Assembly: GCA_031472005.1 (NCBI GenBank) | Contig: PZJY01000003.1 | Location: 62,001 to 126,000 of the forward strand | DNA from: Tetracladium setigerum | Lineage: Eukaryota > Ascomycota > Leotiomycetes > Helotiales | Length of the DNA stretch: 64,000 nucleotides | Direction: 5' to 3' | Part shown: positions 44,427-54,881 of the stretch, piece after piece | Numbering within the stretch: position 1 is the stretch's first letter | Layout: each line of letters begins with the position of its first letter | Notes under the pieces: generated by a model | Databases searched by the model: none | The model's input: only the letters and a program-made list of their open reading frames with translations | Told to the model about the DNA's origin: nothing | Made by a program: the position numbers and the translations under genes

Positions 44427-45289
44427 GACAATTGGTAAAGTTTCTGACCCCTCTCGGTGATATCGCGCCAGTATTGCTCGTGCTTGCTCTGTCTTTCTCT
44501 TCTATAATCACTATACGCTACTATACGCTACTATACGCTACTAAGATGCAAAGACACATGCTACCTATGCCGAAAACCAGCGAGCTCTTCAGTCTGATGA
44601 TCTATGTGTACAGTCGCCGGTGGATTCCTTGATACCACATCTGTTGCAGAATTCAGTACTACGTCTATGGCTGTGACTAGAATAGTGTGATTCTGGGAAA
44701 TAGATCCGTCAAGTCAAAAGAGTCTGCCTTGCTCCGTCTACTAGATAGCCCCTAGATTGCGCTAGTGGCTTGTAATGCCGTTACCTTGCAGGTTTAGACC
44801 ACTTCCCGATTACTCCACATTGACGCCAATGTTCACAAAATGCTTAGCAATGCTTATCTTTTTATAATATGGAGCTCGCTGTTTCACGGACTGAGACATT
44901 ACTATGCACAGCCGCAGAATCTGCCCTGTCGGTGAAGATAGAACAAATACTATGAACCTTATGTATTCCGATATATGTACTAATGAAGTTTCTCTTGTGG
45001 GTGTCCAATCCGAAAGTCTCGGTACTGAGAGCTGAATATTGCCAAGCTAATAAGGCTTGTTTCTGGCATGATCGTACTAACCAGTATCAAAATGGAAAGT
45101 AACATGACAGTGGTCAGCCATCTCATCCCTACACAATGAAATATCTATATAAACCCTCGTTGGGATGGACTTTATTCGTTATTCACAGCCTTCGTCCGAT
45201 CTACATATTCGCTTCATGTCAAAAACTTCAACTTCTACACCAAGCACAAATCTCATTATATACCACTTCTTCCGTCAACATCGATAAGG
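44427..45289. other. Intergenic region with a short tandem repeat
   Basis: The 10-base unit CTATACGCTA occurs three times in a row at 44,511-44,540. No gene is seen. The right end should hold the promoter of the secreted-protein gene. Confidence 0.5.
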
Positions 45290-45895
45290 ATGCTTTTCTC
45301 CCAGATCACTCTCTTGTCGATTTCTATCCTCATCTTCGGTCTGACTCTTGCATATGACTGCACAGGTTCTGTCGCGAAAGACTGGACTATAATCAGCGGG
45401 TCCTCGGGTGGCTCTTCAAGTGGTTCCTCGAGTGGCTCTTCAAGTAGTTCATCGAGTGGTTCTTCAAGTGGTTCTTCCGAGAGCACCTCCGATGGCACGG
45501 CAATATCTTGTAGCGACAGCTGCAGGGGTGATTCGTCGTGTGTTGAGAGTTGCCTTGGAGCCTTGTCCGTCGGAAGTGGCAGCAATATTATTTACAGGAG
45601 GCAGGGCTTAGATGGTTTAATAAAGAGAGAAGGTCTGATGGAGCGCGGGTTGAGCTGCATCACAAGCGAGACGTGTCTCATGTACACAGATGGATCATTA
45701 CGGTGTGTAGATCTTGCGACTGGTAAGTTTAGGATCGCTACTACTGTACTTTTTGAGTTATGACTTAGCTTTTTAGGGGATTATCATAATGATGTTGGTG
45801 GCGTTGGAAACATTATTACAGGCGCTTATCTCAAAGGAAGCGGGCAAGGTTCTCCTTCTTCGGGCGGAGTACACAAACATCGACTGCATTTTTGA
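45290..45895 (+). CDS. Small secreted Cys-rich protein with Gly/Ser spacer
   Basis: Two exons, 45,290-45,722 and 45,777-45,895 (54-bp intron GTAAGT..TTTTAG), give 183 residues. An N-terminal signal peptide is clear (LFSQITLLSISILIFGLTLA). A run of SSG repeats follows (about residues 37-63), then eight Cys in all: one before the spacer and seven after (SCSDSCRGDSSCVESC, SCITSETC, RC). The end, GDYHNDVGGVGN, with a short Gly/Ser/Lys tail, looks conserved in style. No known domain; size and composition fit a candidate effector or wall-associated protein. The transcript leader is probably included in the open frame at 45,136. Confidence is moderate because no homolog can be checked. Confidence 0.75.
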
Positions 45896-46132
45896 AGCAA
45901 GTTATAGCCCTGCAACCCCTACTTCTACTCATGCTTCTTCTTTAATTATTAGCGAGAACTCTGGAGATAGACTCCGTATTGGTTCTGTTCTAGGAGTAAT
46001 CAGTTTATATATGTCTTTGTTTAAAAAAATATTACAATGCTTTTCTACAAGTCTAGATAATAAACTTTAATTACTTATTCATTAAAGAACTCTCATAATA
46101 GCCCTACTTAACAAATTAAACTATAGAAACCT

Positions 46133-48714
46133 TTAAGTATAATCTAATTTCCAATCCTTAACAATTGCACTCTTGTGCCGCTTTGTGGCAAGAATCTCTT
46201 CTCTCCACAGCCACCCTATCCCAAGCGTTGCTCCAGGTCCAAAACATACCACATTCAAACATACCGCTGCAACAAGCTTCAGCCAGGTCTGCGTCACCAT
46301 TCCTGCATGCTTCAAATCCATGAAAAGATATCCAAGCCAGATGATCACAGCCATCCAACAGAAGATAGAGTCATATTGAAGTACATTCCTCGTACACTCA
46401 ATCCAATTGGTATGGGAATAATCCCAATGAGGGACGAAAATGTTCCAAAGTGGAAAGGGAGACATGACTACAGTGTAAATCCAAACCACTGCCGACAGAA
46501 GCGCAAGAGAACCGATGGTGTAGCGAATGACTGGGAGGTCACGAAGTGGCGCACGAATACGGTCTTTCTTCATAGTAGCTGGAATAATGGTCTTTGCCAG
46601 AATAAATTGTAGTGAACAGAGCCAGACCGGGAACAGTTGCCAAATCCAGATTGCTTGGTACCGTGCAGAGAAGACTGGCGCAAAATATGCAGTGAAATGC
46701 GGCGCATAGTATCCGAGAATCATGACTGGCAGAACTGTACGTGTGTACGCAAGATCAGTAAGTCGATGATCCAATGCCTTGAAGTTTCCAATCTGTGAAG
46801 ACACATAATGCAGACCAAAGTAGATTGGCGCAAGAACACCGATACCCAAAAACTGTGCCGCCAACAGAAAAGTAAAAGGGCTAAATAATGTCAGTCAAGT
46901 TCGAATGGGCAGAAAGAAACTCACAACTGAGCGAAAGTCAGGACATTCGAACGCCGCGTAGACTCCGTGAGCATAATAGCGGTCAAGACACCAAAATCGG
47001 CGATGAAAGACACCATTTGCCACCAAGAGATGGGATCGATTTCAAAACTTGAACTCGCAAAAAGTATAGTTATCGGACGAAAGATGTTGTCAAGCCAAGA
47101 AACGTGAAAGAAAGATGTGGGAATGGCGAAGGAATAAGCCTCCCATATCAGTTCCCCACTCCTCAACACATCGCCCACTCCCTCCATTCCGTTGCTTGAA
47201 TTCATAAAGGTATATGCAATCACTGATAGGCAAAACAATGGCAAGAGCAAAAGGGCTCGATATAGCACACTTTCTCTTTTTGTGATTCCCATATCTGGAT
47301 TGAAGGGCATCGTGGACTTTAAGGATCGGGCAGGAGGTGGCAAACCATCGATCTTTGTGGCACCAATGAATAGCTCGGCCATCATATCGGCTAATTGGTC
47401 TCCAGCATTCGGGATGATATAGAAAACAGTAAGACGTTCTGCTAGACCTTTCAAAGCTTGAAGTCGTGTGACACCATTTGCGATTTTGTTGATTTCTGTC
47501 GCACGCTTGATTCGAGATTGTTCGTATCTCTTTAAGCCTTTCGTAATTGACGTGTATGAGAGTATGTCACCATCGGCCGAATGAAGAAGAGAATTGATAG
47601 AATTGGCTAGAGCAGCGGCTGATTCGAATGAAGCGTTTCCACCAACGCCTGCATTTGGTGTTACTCTATTTCTGTCAGCAGCAGACTCTGTCAAACTCGA
47701 GTTCCATACTTATGAACGGCGTCTCCAAGACAAGCGAATCTCCCCCACGTCCAATGTTCGTAACTTGCTTCCTCTGTGGCAACGAGTGTGAAATACTTCT
47801 GATTCTTGAACACGTCCCCAAAAGTCACTCGTGGCGAGTGTTCGATGTTGATCCATGAATGCGCTTCTGCAAATGCAATTGCATCTTCCTTGCTATACCG
47901 TGGAATTTCGCCCACATGATAGACTCGATCCAATTTCTTGAAAATGAACCAGTACACTATGTTGTTCTTCCCGACCACGACCATCGAAGAGACATCTTTC
48001 ATGTATGTGACGTCGTAATTCCCAGCGTAGAGGCCATCCGTCGCAGTTGAGATTCCAAAAAGCACTTGGTACTCTGATTTCATCCTGTTTCTCTCATCCT
48101 GGGAAACAAATCCAGGCTCGTCGTTGTCTGCTGCCTTCCACATTTGTTGTCGTACAGTGCTGTAAGTACCATCTGCGCCAACAATGATATCGCCCAAATA
48201 TGAGGAGCCGTCTTCGCAATACGCTGTAACTCCTTGAGATGTATGCTCGACTTTTGACAATCGTTTCCTGGTCAGGATCTTTGTCTTGTCTGAGATGTGC
48301 TTGTAAAGTATCCGCAAGACCAGTTGACGATCGAGAAAGACGGATTCATATCCTACTCTGTGGCTTGTCAGCATATCTTCACGGCAGAATTTATCGTCCC
48401 TACCTCTGATGCCCTAGTTGTGGGGAGTCATCCCTCGGATGTATCAATGCACCGCTTTCATTATGATTTCCACTTTGTTTGATGCCATAAGATAATGCAG
48501 CAATATCATCGTAACAACCCAGTTGGTCTAAGATCCGTAGTCCATTTCCCATAAAACCCATAGAGGCTCCTACAGCGGGGTCAATTGTTTGATGTCCTTC
48601 AAGGAGTAAGTAGTCAATTCCATTGCGCTCCAAAGCAGATGCCAAGGCGAGGCCACCTAGTCCACCACCTACGATGAGGACTTTGAAGTCATGTTTGGCG
48701 CGAGATTTCTTCAT
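46133..48714 (-). CDS. FAD-dependent monooxygenase with membrane-embedded C-terminus
   Basis: Exons 48,714-48,453; 48,403-47,710; 47,665-46,925; 46,880-46,133 give 814 residues (introns 44-49 bp). The N-terminal half is a class A flavin hydroxylase: GGGLGG (16-21) for FAD, LDRQLVLRILY, VGADGTYSTVR and LGDAVHKVTPN. From about residue 450 there are some eight hydrophobic membrane-spanning segments (for example LLLLPLFCLSVIAYTFM and SLALLSAVVWIYTVVM). Similar two-part proteins occur in fungal secondary-metabolite clusters, where they epoxidise or hydroxylate lipophilic intermediates at the ER. The first intron is inferred from frame (donor GTGCAT) and is the weakest junction. It shares a 616-bp divergent promoter with a Zn2Cys6 regulator. 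Confidence 0.85.
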
Positions 48715-49330
48715 CGTGAAGGGGATAAAACGTACAATGGGAAGTTTTAAAGGAAGTGTGCACAGAATGGAATAAGAATGATGCGACGAGAGCGATACTT
48801 ATACCATTGCCATCTTTTAATACAGCCCAGCATCAAATTCTCCTTGTAGCCCTTGGTAAAAAATACACAGCCTTATGAGTTCGTAGGAGTCACATGTTTT
48901 GCTGAGAAGTAATTGGCTGAACTTACGTGAATTCCTTGATGCAATCTCCCAAGCAGATCTACGAGGGGCTTCAATAGTTGAGAGTGATACAACGTAATAA
49001 TCATCACCCTGATTTCTATGTTCGGATTGCCAAGCCGCGTATTCATTGTCCAATCACAACGTGTAGTCACACGTGATACAAATGCTCGGCACAGCCCGAG
49101 CACTGTATACGTCATCCAACTCATATCAAACTTAGAGGTTCTCGTAAAATTGAACAACCAGACAACAACAACTTGAGCAATTACTGTAATCTTACCTTAT
49201 TTCTAGAGATGCTATCACGGACGGCCCCACACAGCAATTTGTAGTCTGGTCAGATATCTTAAAGAAAGAAAAAAAAAGAAAGAAAAAAACCGCTCAATGC
49301 ATCAACGCGTATATTCAGAACAACACCACG
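48715..49330. promoter_or_regulatory. Divergent promoter between monooxygenase and Zn2Cys6 regulator
   Basis: 616 bp separate the two ATGs. Head-to-head placement is typical of a pathway regulator and its target. I see no clear paired CGG site by eye. Minus-strand open frames here (48,817-49,157) have no domain. Confidence 0.45.
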
Positions 49331-51114
49331 ATGCTTCAAGCAAGGTCTGAGCCAATTGTTGAATCAAAGAAGCGGCGAGCAAGTAAACCCAAAACAAGAA
49401 ATGGCTGTCTTGTTTGTAAGTAAGTACAAGCTTTTCAAGCCCGCCCCAGTAGTGGTGTCGATGGCATATTGACCAAATGATCAGGCAACGGAGAGTAAAA
49501 TGTGACGAACAAAAACCAAGCTGCAGCCGCTGCCAGAAAGGGTTTTTGGAATGCGTATATGCCAGAAAAAGTAATCTTACGCCATCTGATGTTAAGAGAA
49601 CTCTACGTCCCCTGGCCCAAAAGCCGACGCCGATTGTACAGATACCAGCAGTCCCTCGCTGGAGTCTTCCATCAGAGTCGGAATTTGAAAAGCGATATGT
49701 CCGTACCTTTCTGGAAAAGGCGTCGTCGGATTACGGAAGTATGGTAGACTGGGGGTTGTGGAACCGCGTGATAATGCAAAGTTCGCACCACGAGCCTTTC
49801 GTGCGGGACTTGATAATTTCCATTGGCGCTTTGATAAAGTCTATGGAGATATCTAACCAGTCTCGTAGAGGTTCTCCGGCACGGCTCGAAAGTGCTGCGG
49901 AGCTTTCCGGAAAGCATAGACAGTTCGCATATTCCAAGTATGGAAAGGCTCTCCAGAGTGTTCGAGCACGAATGATGACATCGCAGCCCAGGCAATTGAT
50001 GTTGACCTGCTTGCTTTTGTTCCTCTTCGAGATGCTCCTTCAGAATCGGCATGCAGCATTGCCTCACATCGTTCAAGGCCATCGCCTTCTCAAAGCACGC
50101 ACAGCTCAAGGCCCTTCGAACAGAGTCAAGTGCAGTCAAAATGGAACCTTGGAAGATGAGCTGGTGCAAGCTTTTGAGCATCTCGATCTTCAAGTGCTTA
50201 CAGTCTTTGATGGTCGGCCTCCGGAATTTCACATCGCAATACTCAGTGAGGGCTCCAACGCTATTGTGGAGATGCCTTCAACATTCAATGATCCACACGA
50301 AGCGCGAAAATATCTGATATTAATCATGAGTCGAGTCCATCATTTCTTAGCAACAACCTGGGGCCCTACCAACACTACCACGCTCACCAAAGACTTCCAG
50401 TCCATGAAAACACCAGGCATGGCTGTGATGTCAGGTGTAAACGTTTTCAGCACTCCCTACGACATCCCAGATTTCTTGCCGGCCAAACAAAAAATCTATC
50501 TTGAAGAACATGCTAGATGGGCTCGTGCCTCCAGCACAATCTTCAAGCTCTATCAAGATTCCAAGAATGTCAATTCTAGGGACAGCATTCTTATGGTAAT
50601 GATGCAGATACATGCAATTGGCACAAAGATTTTGCTGGCAGGTGTTCTATTCACAAAAGAAATATTCTATGATCAATTCTTCCCGCAATTTCAACAAATT
50701 CTCGACTTGGCAGATATTGCCATTGAAGCCTTTGGAAAGCGAACTAAGACTGCCAATCCGGAAGACATTGCTTTTTCGATGGATCTTGGTCTTACGCCAC
50801 ACTTATTCCTGCTACTTTTACGATGTAGGGACTCGAAGATGCGCCAACATGCAATCTCAATATTGAATACCTGGCACAGAGAGGTTTGTTGGAATCCTCG
50901 ATTAATCGCGCAGATTGGTATGTTTATGATGGAGATTGAGGGAGAAAGTTCTATCCAGGATCCTATACCAGAAACTTCTCGAGCTGTTCTCACCAGAATT
51001 GCAGAGGGTCTTTCCCCGTCTGGCGGCAAACAAGCTTTGATACAATGTGCCCTGCGATCTGGTGGTCCGGATCATGGGCCGGTTTGGAAGGAGAAGTTGG
51101 TGACATTTGAGTAG
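49331..51114 (+). CDS. Zn2Cys6 transcription factor
   Basis: Exons 49,331-49,419 and 49,485-51,114 give 572 residues. The 65-bp intron lies inside the DNA-binding domain, a common position. The six zinc-binding Cys are complete: C26, C29, C36, C43, C46, C53 in CLVCKQRRVKCDEQKPSC and SRCQKGFLEC. A basic stretch precedes the cluster (KKRRASKPKTR). The rest is a helical regulatory region with no separate domain recognised, like that of many regulators in fungal metabolic clusters. It is divergent from the FAD monooxygenase, and convergent with the bZIP gene downstream (357 bp between stops). Confidence 0.88.
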
Positions 51115-51471
51115 AACCCGAATTTTGGCGGAAATTTGGAAGGAGATGAGCTGTGAGTCTCAAGATCTAGAAGTGCTTAGTAGCAGAATTTATTGGAGGC
51201 TTTCACCTGTGAACTATTGTACGTGTTGAGATTCCGTCAAGTGTCATGCAGGCGGAGGAGCGCGTTCATCGAGGTTAGGGACAAAGGACTTGGCTCCTTG
51301 GACATCATGACAACAAGAATGAAGACATATTACTTGTTATGTAGCGTCTCCTTGGCGTGACTAGTACTTTCAGTAGTTGTAACCAAGTGTATGCTTTATC
51401 AGGAGAGAAAAATTCTGAACCCAGCGAATACCATGTGTGTTGAACATGACTTTGATTGAGTGCTTCAAAAC
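51115..51471. other. Intergenic region between convergent genes
   Basis: Holds the 3' ends of the Zn2Cys6 and bZIP transcripts; no gene seen. Confidence 0.4.
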
Positions 51472-52492
51472 TTAAAGTGATTTGAATGTCAACCTGTTCT
51501 CACCCCTCTTTTGCCGCCAGAAGTTTGTTCCTTCGAGTATATCTGGACAGCATTTCAAGATCCAGCCCCATTTATGTAGAAACTCGGTGCTGACCTCCCA
51601 CCCGCGCGGATCCCATGGATCTCCCCACACAATAATCGAGGCATCACGGCAACTTCTAGAAGCATCAAACTCGACCATGTCATACCACAATTCGTCCTCG
51701 TCGATCATCTCATTACCCGCCAGAAAGAGGATCTTGTCTCGCAGTTCAGGCCATGGCAACACGTCGAGCCAAGGATGGTGGAGCGTCGAGATTTGACAAG
51801 GGGTCGGACATAAGCTTTTGGGTATCAAGGCAAAGTCCAAAGGTAATGCCAAGGATGGGAGATCCTGACCAAAAGGGGAAACGGTATCGCATACTAGCCA
51901 TCGAGTTCCCAGACCCAGAGCTGTTGCATTTTGCGATAAGGCAGTGAAGACATTAAGCTGTAGAACGCCGATAAGACGCTCAGGGCGGGGTGTTCGTGCC
52001 ATGTATTCGGAATATGCCTGGTTTGCTACATGTTGAACTAGTCGAAGCTGTGTGGCCACCCGCTGCTCTGCTGTTTGCTCGACATATGGACCTCTCCCTG
52101 TTGCTGTCTTGTGCGTTGTGCTTACGAGACTAGTATCATTTTCTTCTTTCTTCTTTCTTCCTAGTTGGTCATGAAATTAGTGTCATGACTTGCCGGGTTA
52201 GTAAAAAGGTAAGAACAGGTTACTGACGATAGACTCTCTGGTTGAGACGATTCTGCAATTTCCTTCTCTGATGTGTGCGGGTGACCCCAGCCCAGTCATC
52301 CCCCATTTTCCACACTTCAGACTGATGGCGCATCGGCTGTAGAGCAATTTGCAAACTCTGCTTGGCTGGTGAATTCATGGCATTCTCATCAAGAGTGGAC
52401 TGGTGAACCGATGAACTCTGCCCCTCTTCTACAATCTCGAGGGCATGACGATTGAGTGTCGATGGTAGAGCTAAACAATGGGGTGCCGACAT
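51472..52492 (-). CDS. bZIP transcription factor with DUF3425 domain
   Basis: Exons 52,492-52,228 and 52,160-51,472 give 317 residues. The 67-bp intron contains a textbook branch sequence (ACTAAC) and splits the basic region. Joined, it reads QRRKLQNRLNQRVYRRKKK (about residues 75-93), with the N-x7-R pair (N81, R89) that contacts DNA. The leucine zipper after it is weak, as in other bZIP-DUF3425 proteins. The C-terminal half carries WLDVLPWPELRDKIL, DELWYDMVEF and WGDPWDPRGWEVSTEFLHKWGW, which fit DUF3425. Likely a pathway or stress regulator; it is head-to-head with the aldo-keto reductase gene. Confidence 0.88.
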
Positions 52493-53130
52493 GTCCCCGA
52501 ATGTTGCCTGAATGTTGTGAGATTAGCTGCACAGAAATCAGCAGGTTACATTAGTGTCAGAGGGAGAAGTGGAATAAGTACGCATTTTCAAAACTTGTCT
52601 GGAGCCAGGAGGTACTTTTGTATGTTGTCTGTTAAACGAGAAAATCTGACGAATGATCACCTCGGCTAAAGCACCCGGGTAGAATCTGCGCCTAATCGCC
52701 ACACTAATGCAACCAGCTTATGGCTCGGCAAGGTTCCCTTTTCATGCTACTGGCTTATACCTTGGCAAGGTTTCCTTACATGAAGACCCGGGCAAGTTTC
52801 TTTTTTGATGATCAACAGCATAGGAACCACTATGAGGAGGACATATGTGAAGAGCAGGCAGTAGGAGAACGCCTACAGTTGCATATCAGTTGATTCAATA
52901 AATTATGTACATTATGCATGTATCAGCCTCGATTCCCTGGCAGAATGTATCCATCAAGTGCTACGACACGTCACAGATAGTTGGCAGAGACAACCCAGTA
53001 CCTTCGGACATATATTTAAGACAATCCCTCTTTACATCTCTATACATTCGTCAGATTAGTTTTGTCTCTTTTGCTCATTCTACGGTGCTTCACCATTCGA
53101 TTCTACAACGTTGTATCCAAGAAACCCGTA
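52493..53130. promoter_or_regulatory. Divergent promoter between bZIP regulator and aldo-keto reductase
   Basis: About 640 bp with no gene. Two near-repeats occur: GGCTCGGCAAGGTTCCCTTTTCATG near 52,721 and a related GGCAAGGTTTCCTTACATG near 52,762. These are possible degenerate direct repeats. Confidence 0.35.
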
Positions 53131-54331
53131 ATGGCAGAAGTTCAAGCTCCCGATCGCCTGAAGAGCTCGGTGAAAGGTTCGAGATGCGAATATCGAAAAC
53201 TTGGTAGCAGTGGCTTGAGAGTTTCAGTGCCAATATTTGGATGTATGAGTCTTGGCGATCCAAGGTCCATGCCGTGAACAATCGGTGAAGAAGAGGTTTG
53301 TCTCTTCTTCAAGAGACAACAGTTTGCATCTGTTTCGCTAATTCACTTTTAGGCGCTCCCTTTGTTGAAAGCAGCCTATGATCAAGGTTTAAATACCTGG
53401 GACACCGCCAATGTCTACTCCAACGGTGCCTCGGAAATCATTGTTGGCAGAGCTCTGCAAAAGTATTCAATACCACGAGAAAAGGTAGTTATCATGACAA
53501 AGTGCTTTTGGGGCGTCAGTGAAGAACTAGGTACTTCCCCTATACTCTATCTAATCACTTGGATATCTAATAGAATATCAAGAGACACTACATTGGTTGG
53601 CGAGGGAACCATTCGAAGTCTCCAAGGAGCACCAGAACGGATTTGGACTGTCCCGAGTTGCAATATTCAATCAAGTGGAAGCCTCTCTCAAACGGTTGAG
53701 CACAACCTATATCGACCTCCTTCAAATACATCGTTTTGACACGACAACACCAATTGAAGAGACAATGAGGGCTTTGCATGATCTTGTTGTGTCCGGAAAA
53801 GTCCGCTATATTGGTGCAAGTAGCATGTGGGCGACGCACTTTGCGCGCATGCAGTTCTGCGCTGAACACAATAACTGGACAAAGTTCATCAGCATTCAGA
53901 GCCAGTACAATCTCCTCTATCGCGAAGAGGAACGTGAGATGAACCGATACTGCAACGATACGGGCGTTGGCTTGATTCCATGGGCGCCGCTCTGTCGAGG
54001 CCATCTGGCCCGGGCTCCAACAGACTTCGGTTCCACGATAAGAAGCAAGGAGGAGAAGGAGGGGGCACAGAACTCGCACGGAACTGTAGAACCTGACATA
54101 TCCATCATTAAACGTGTTATCGAGATTGCGGAAAAGCGCGATTGGCCAATGGCGCATGTTGCTTTGGCGTGGATTAACAAGCGCGTTGCCAGCCCCATCA
54201 TTGGCTTCAGTAGTGTAGAGAGATTGGAGCAGGCAATCACTGCACGCGGGAAGATACTAAGCGAGGATGAGGAGAGGTATTTGGAAGAATTGTATCAGCC
54301 AAAGCCTGTTGTGGTGGCGGAAACTTTGTAA
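53131..54331 (+). pseudogene. Aldo-keto reductase with an in-frame stop
   Basis: NADPH-dependent carbonyl reductase of the aryl-alcohol-dehydrogenase-like branch. Exons 53,131-53,295; 53,353-53,530; 53,574-54,331 make a 367-codon frame. Landmarks: YRKLGSSGLRVS, NTWDTANVYSNG (catalytic Asp and Tyr), VVIMTKCFWG (Lys), YIDLLQIHRFD (His), GLIPWAPLCRGHL. The only lesion is TGA at 53,275-53,277 (codon 49), where relatives have Trp in an M-P-W motif. Everything else, including splice sites, looks preserved. It may be a very recent pseudogene, a sequencing error, or a readthrough case. The next codon is ACA, not the CTA context known for efficient fungal TGA readthrough. A downstream start would lose the first strand and part of the active site. 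Confidence 0.8.
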
Positions 54332-54881
54332 TCCCACAACTATTCACGAATTTTCTCACGTCTACTCAACGTACTGTAACCTAGCAGTATTCAATCTTTC
54401 AATCTTCAAGGTGGAAAGTAGACTGGGAATAAGTACACGACAATGAATTGGAGCGCAGATGACGCAGGCATTGTGAAATCTCTGTTTTTTCGCGTGTTAG
54501 TTCCACTCGTAGGAGAAGCGAGGATGACGTGTGTTGATTTGTGGAGGTTGGAGAGCTTCTGCATCTATTGAGAAAATTTAAAAGTGATAGTTAGGTGAGT
54601 ACTCAGGCAATTTAATTCACCACTTGCATAAAAAAACGATCACATTTTTGAATCTATTGTGTGGTTCGCTATCTGGAAATGTTACACGTTCAAGGAACGC
54701 TTTGGCAGCAAAACTACTTTTCCCAAGTTTTACGTGTGATTCAAGTGCACGGGAATTATAATTGGCGGTAAAAATACATTTTTCTAAGATACAGTTTATT
54801 TACTACAAAAGAAATAAGGAGATACCAAACTTAGAAAAGAAAAAAGTAGAAATCTAAACTAACGAAACCTAATACAGAAAA
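54332..54881. other. Intergenic region between convergent genes
   Basis: No gene seen; AT-rich and with transcript ends from both sides. Confidence 0.4.

Noticed and set aside
44511..44540. Three tandem copies of CTATACGCTA as a regulatory array
   Set aside because: A short slippage repeat is a simpler explanation, and no neighbouring promoter is clearly served by it.
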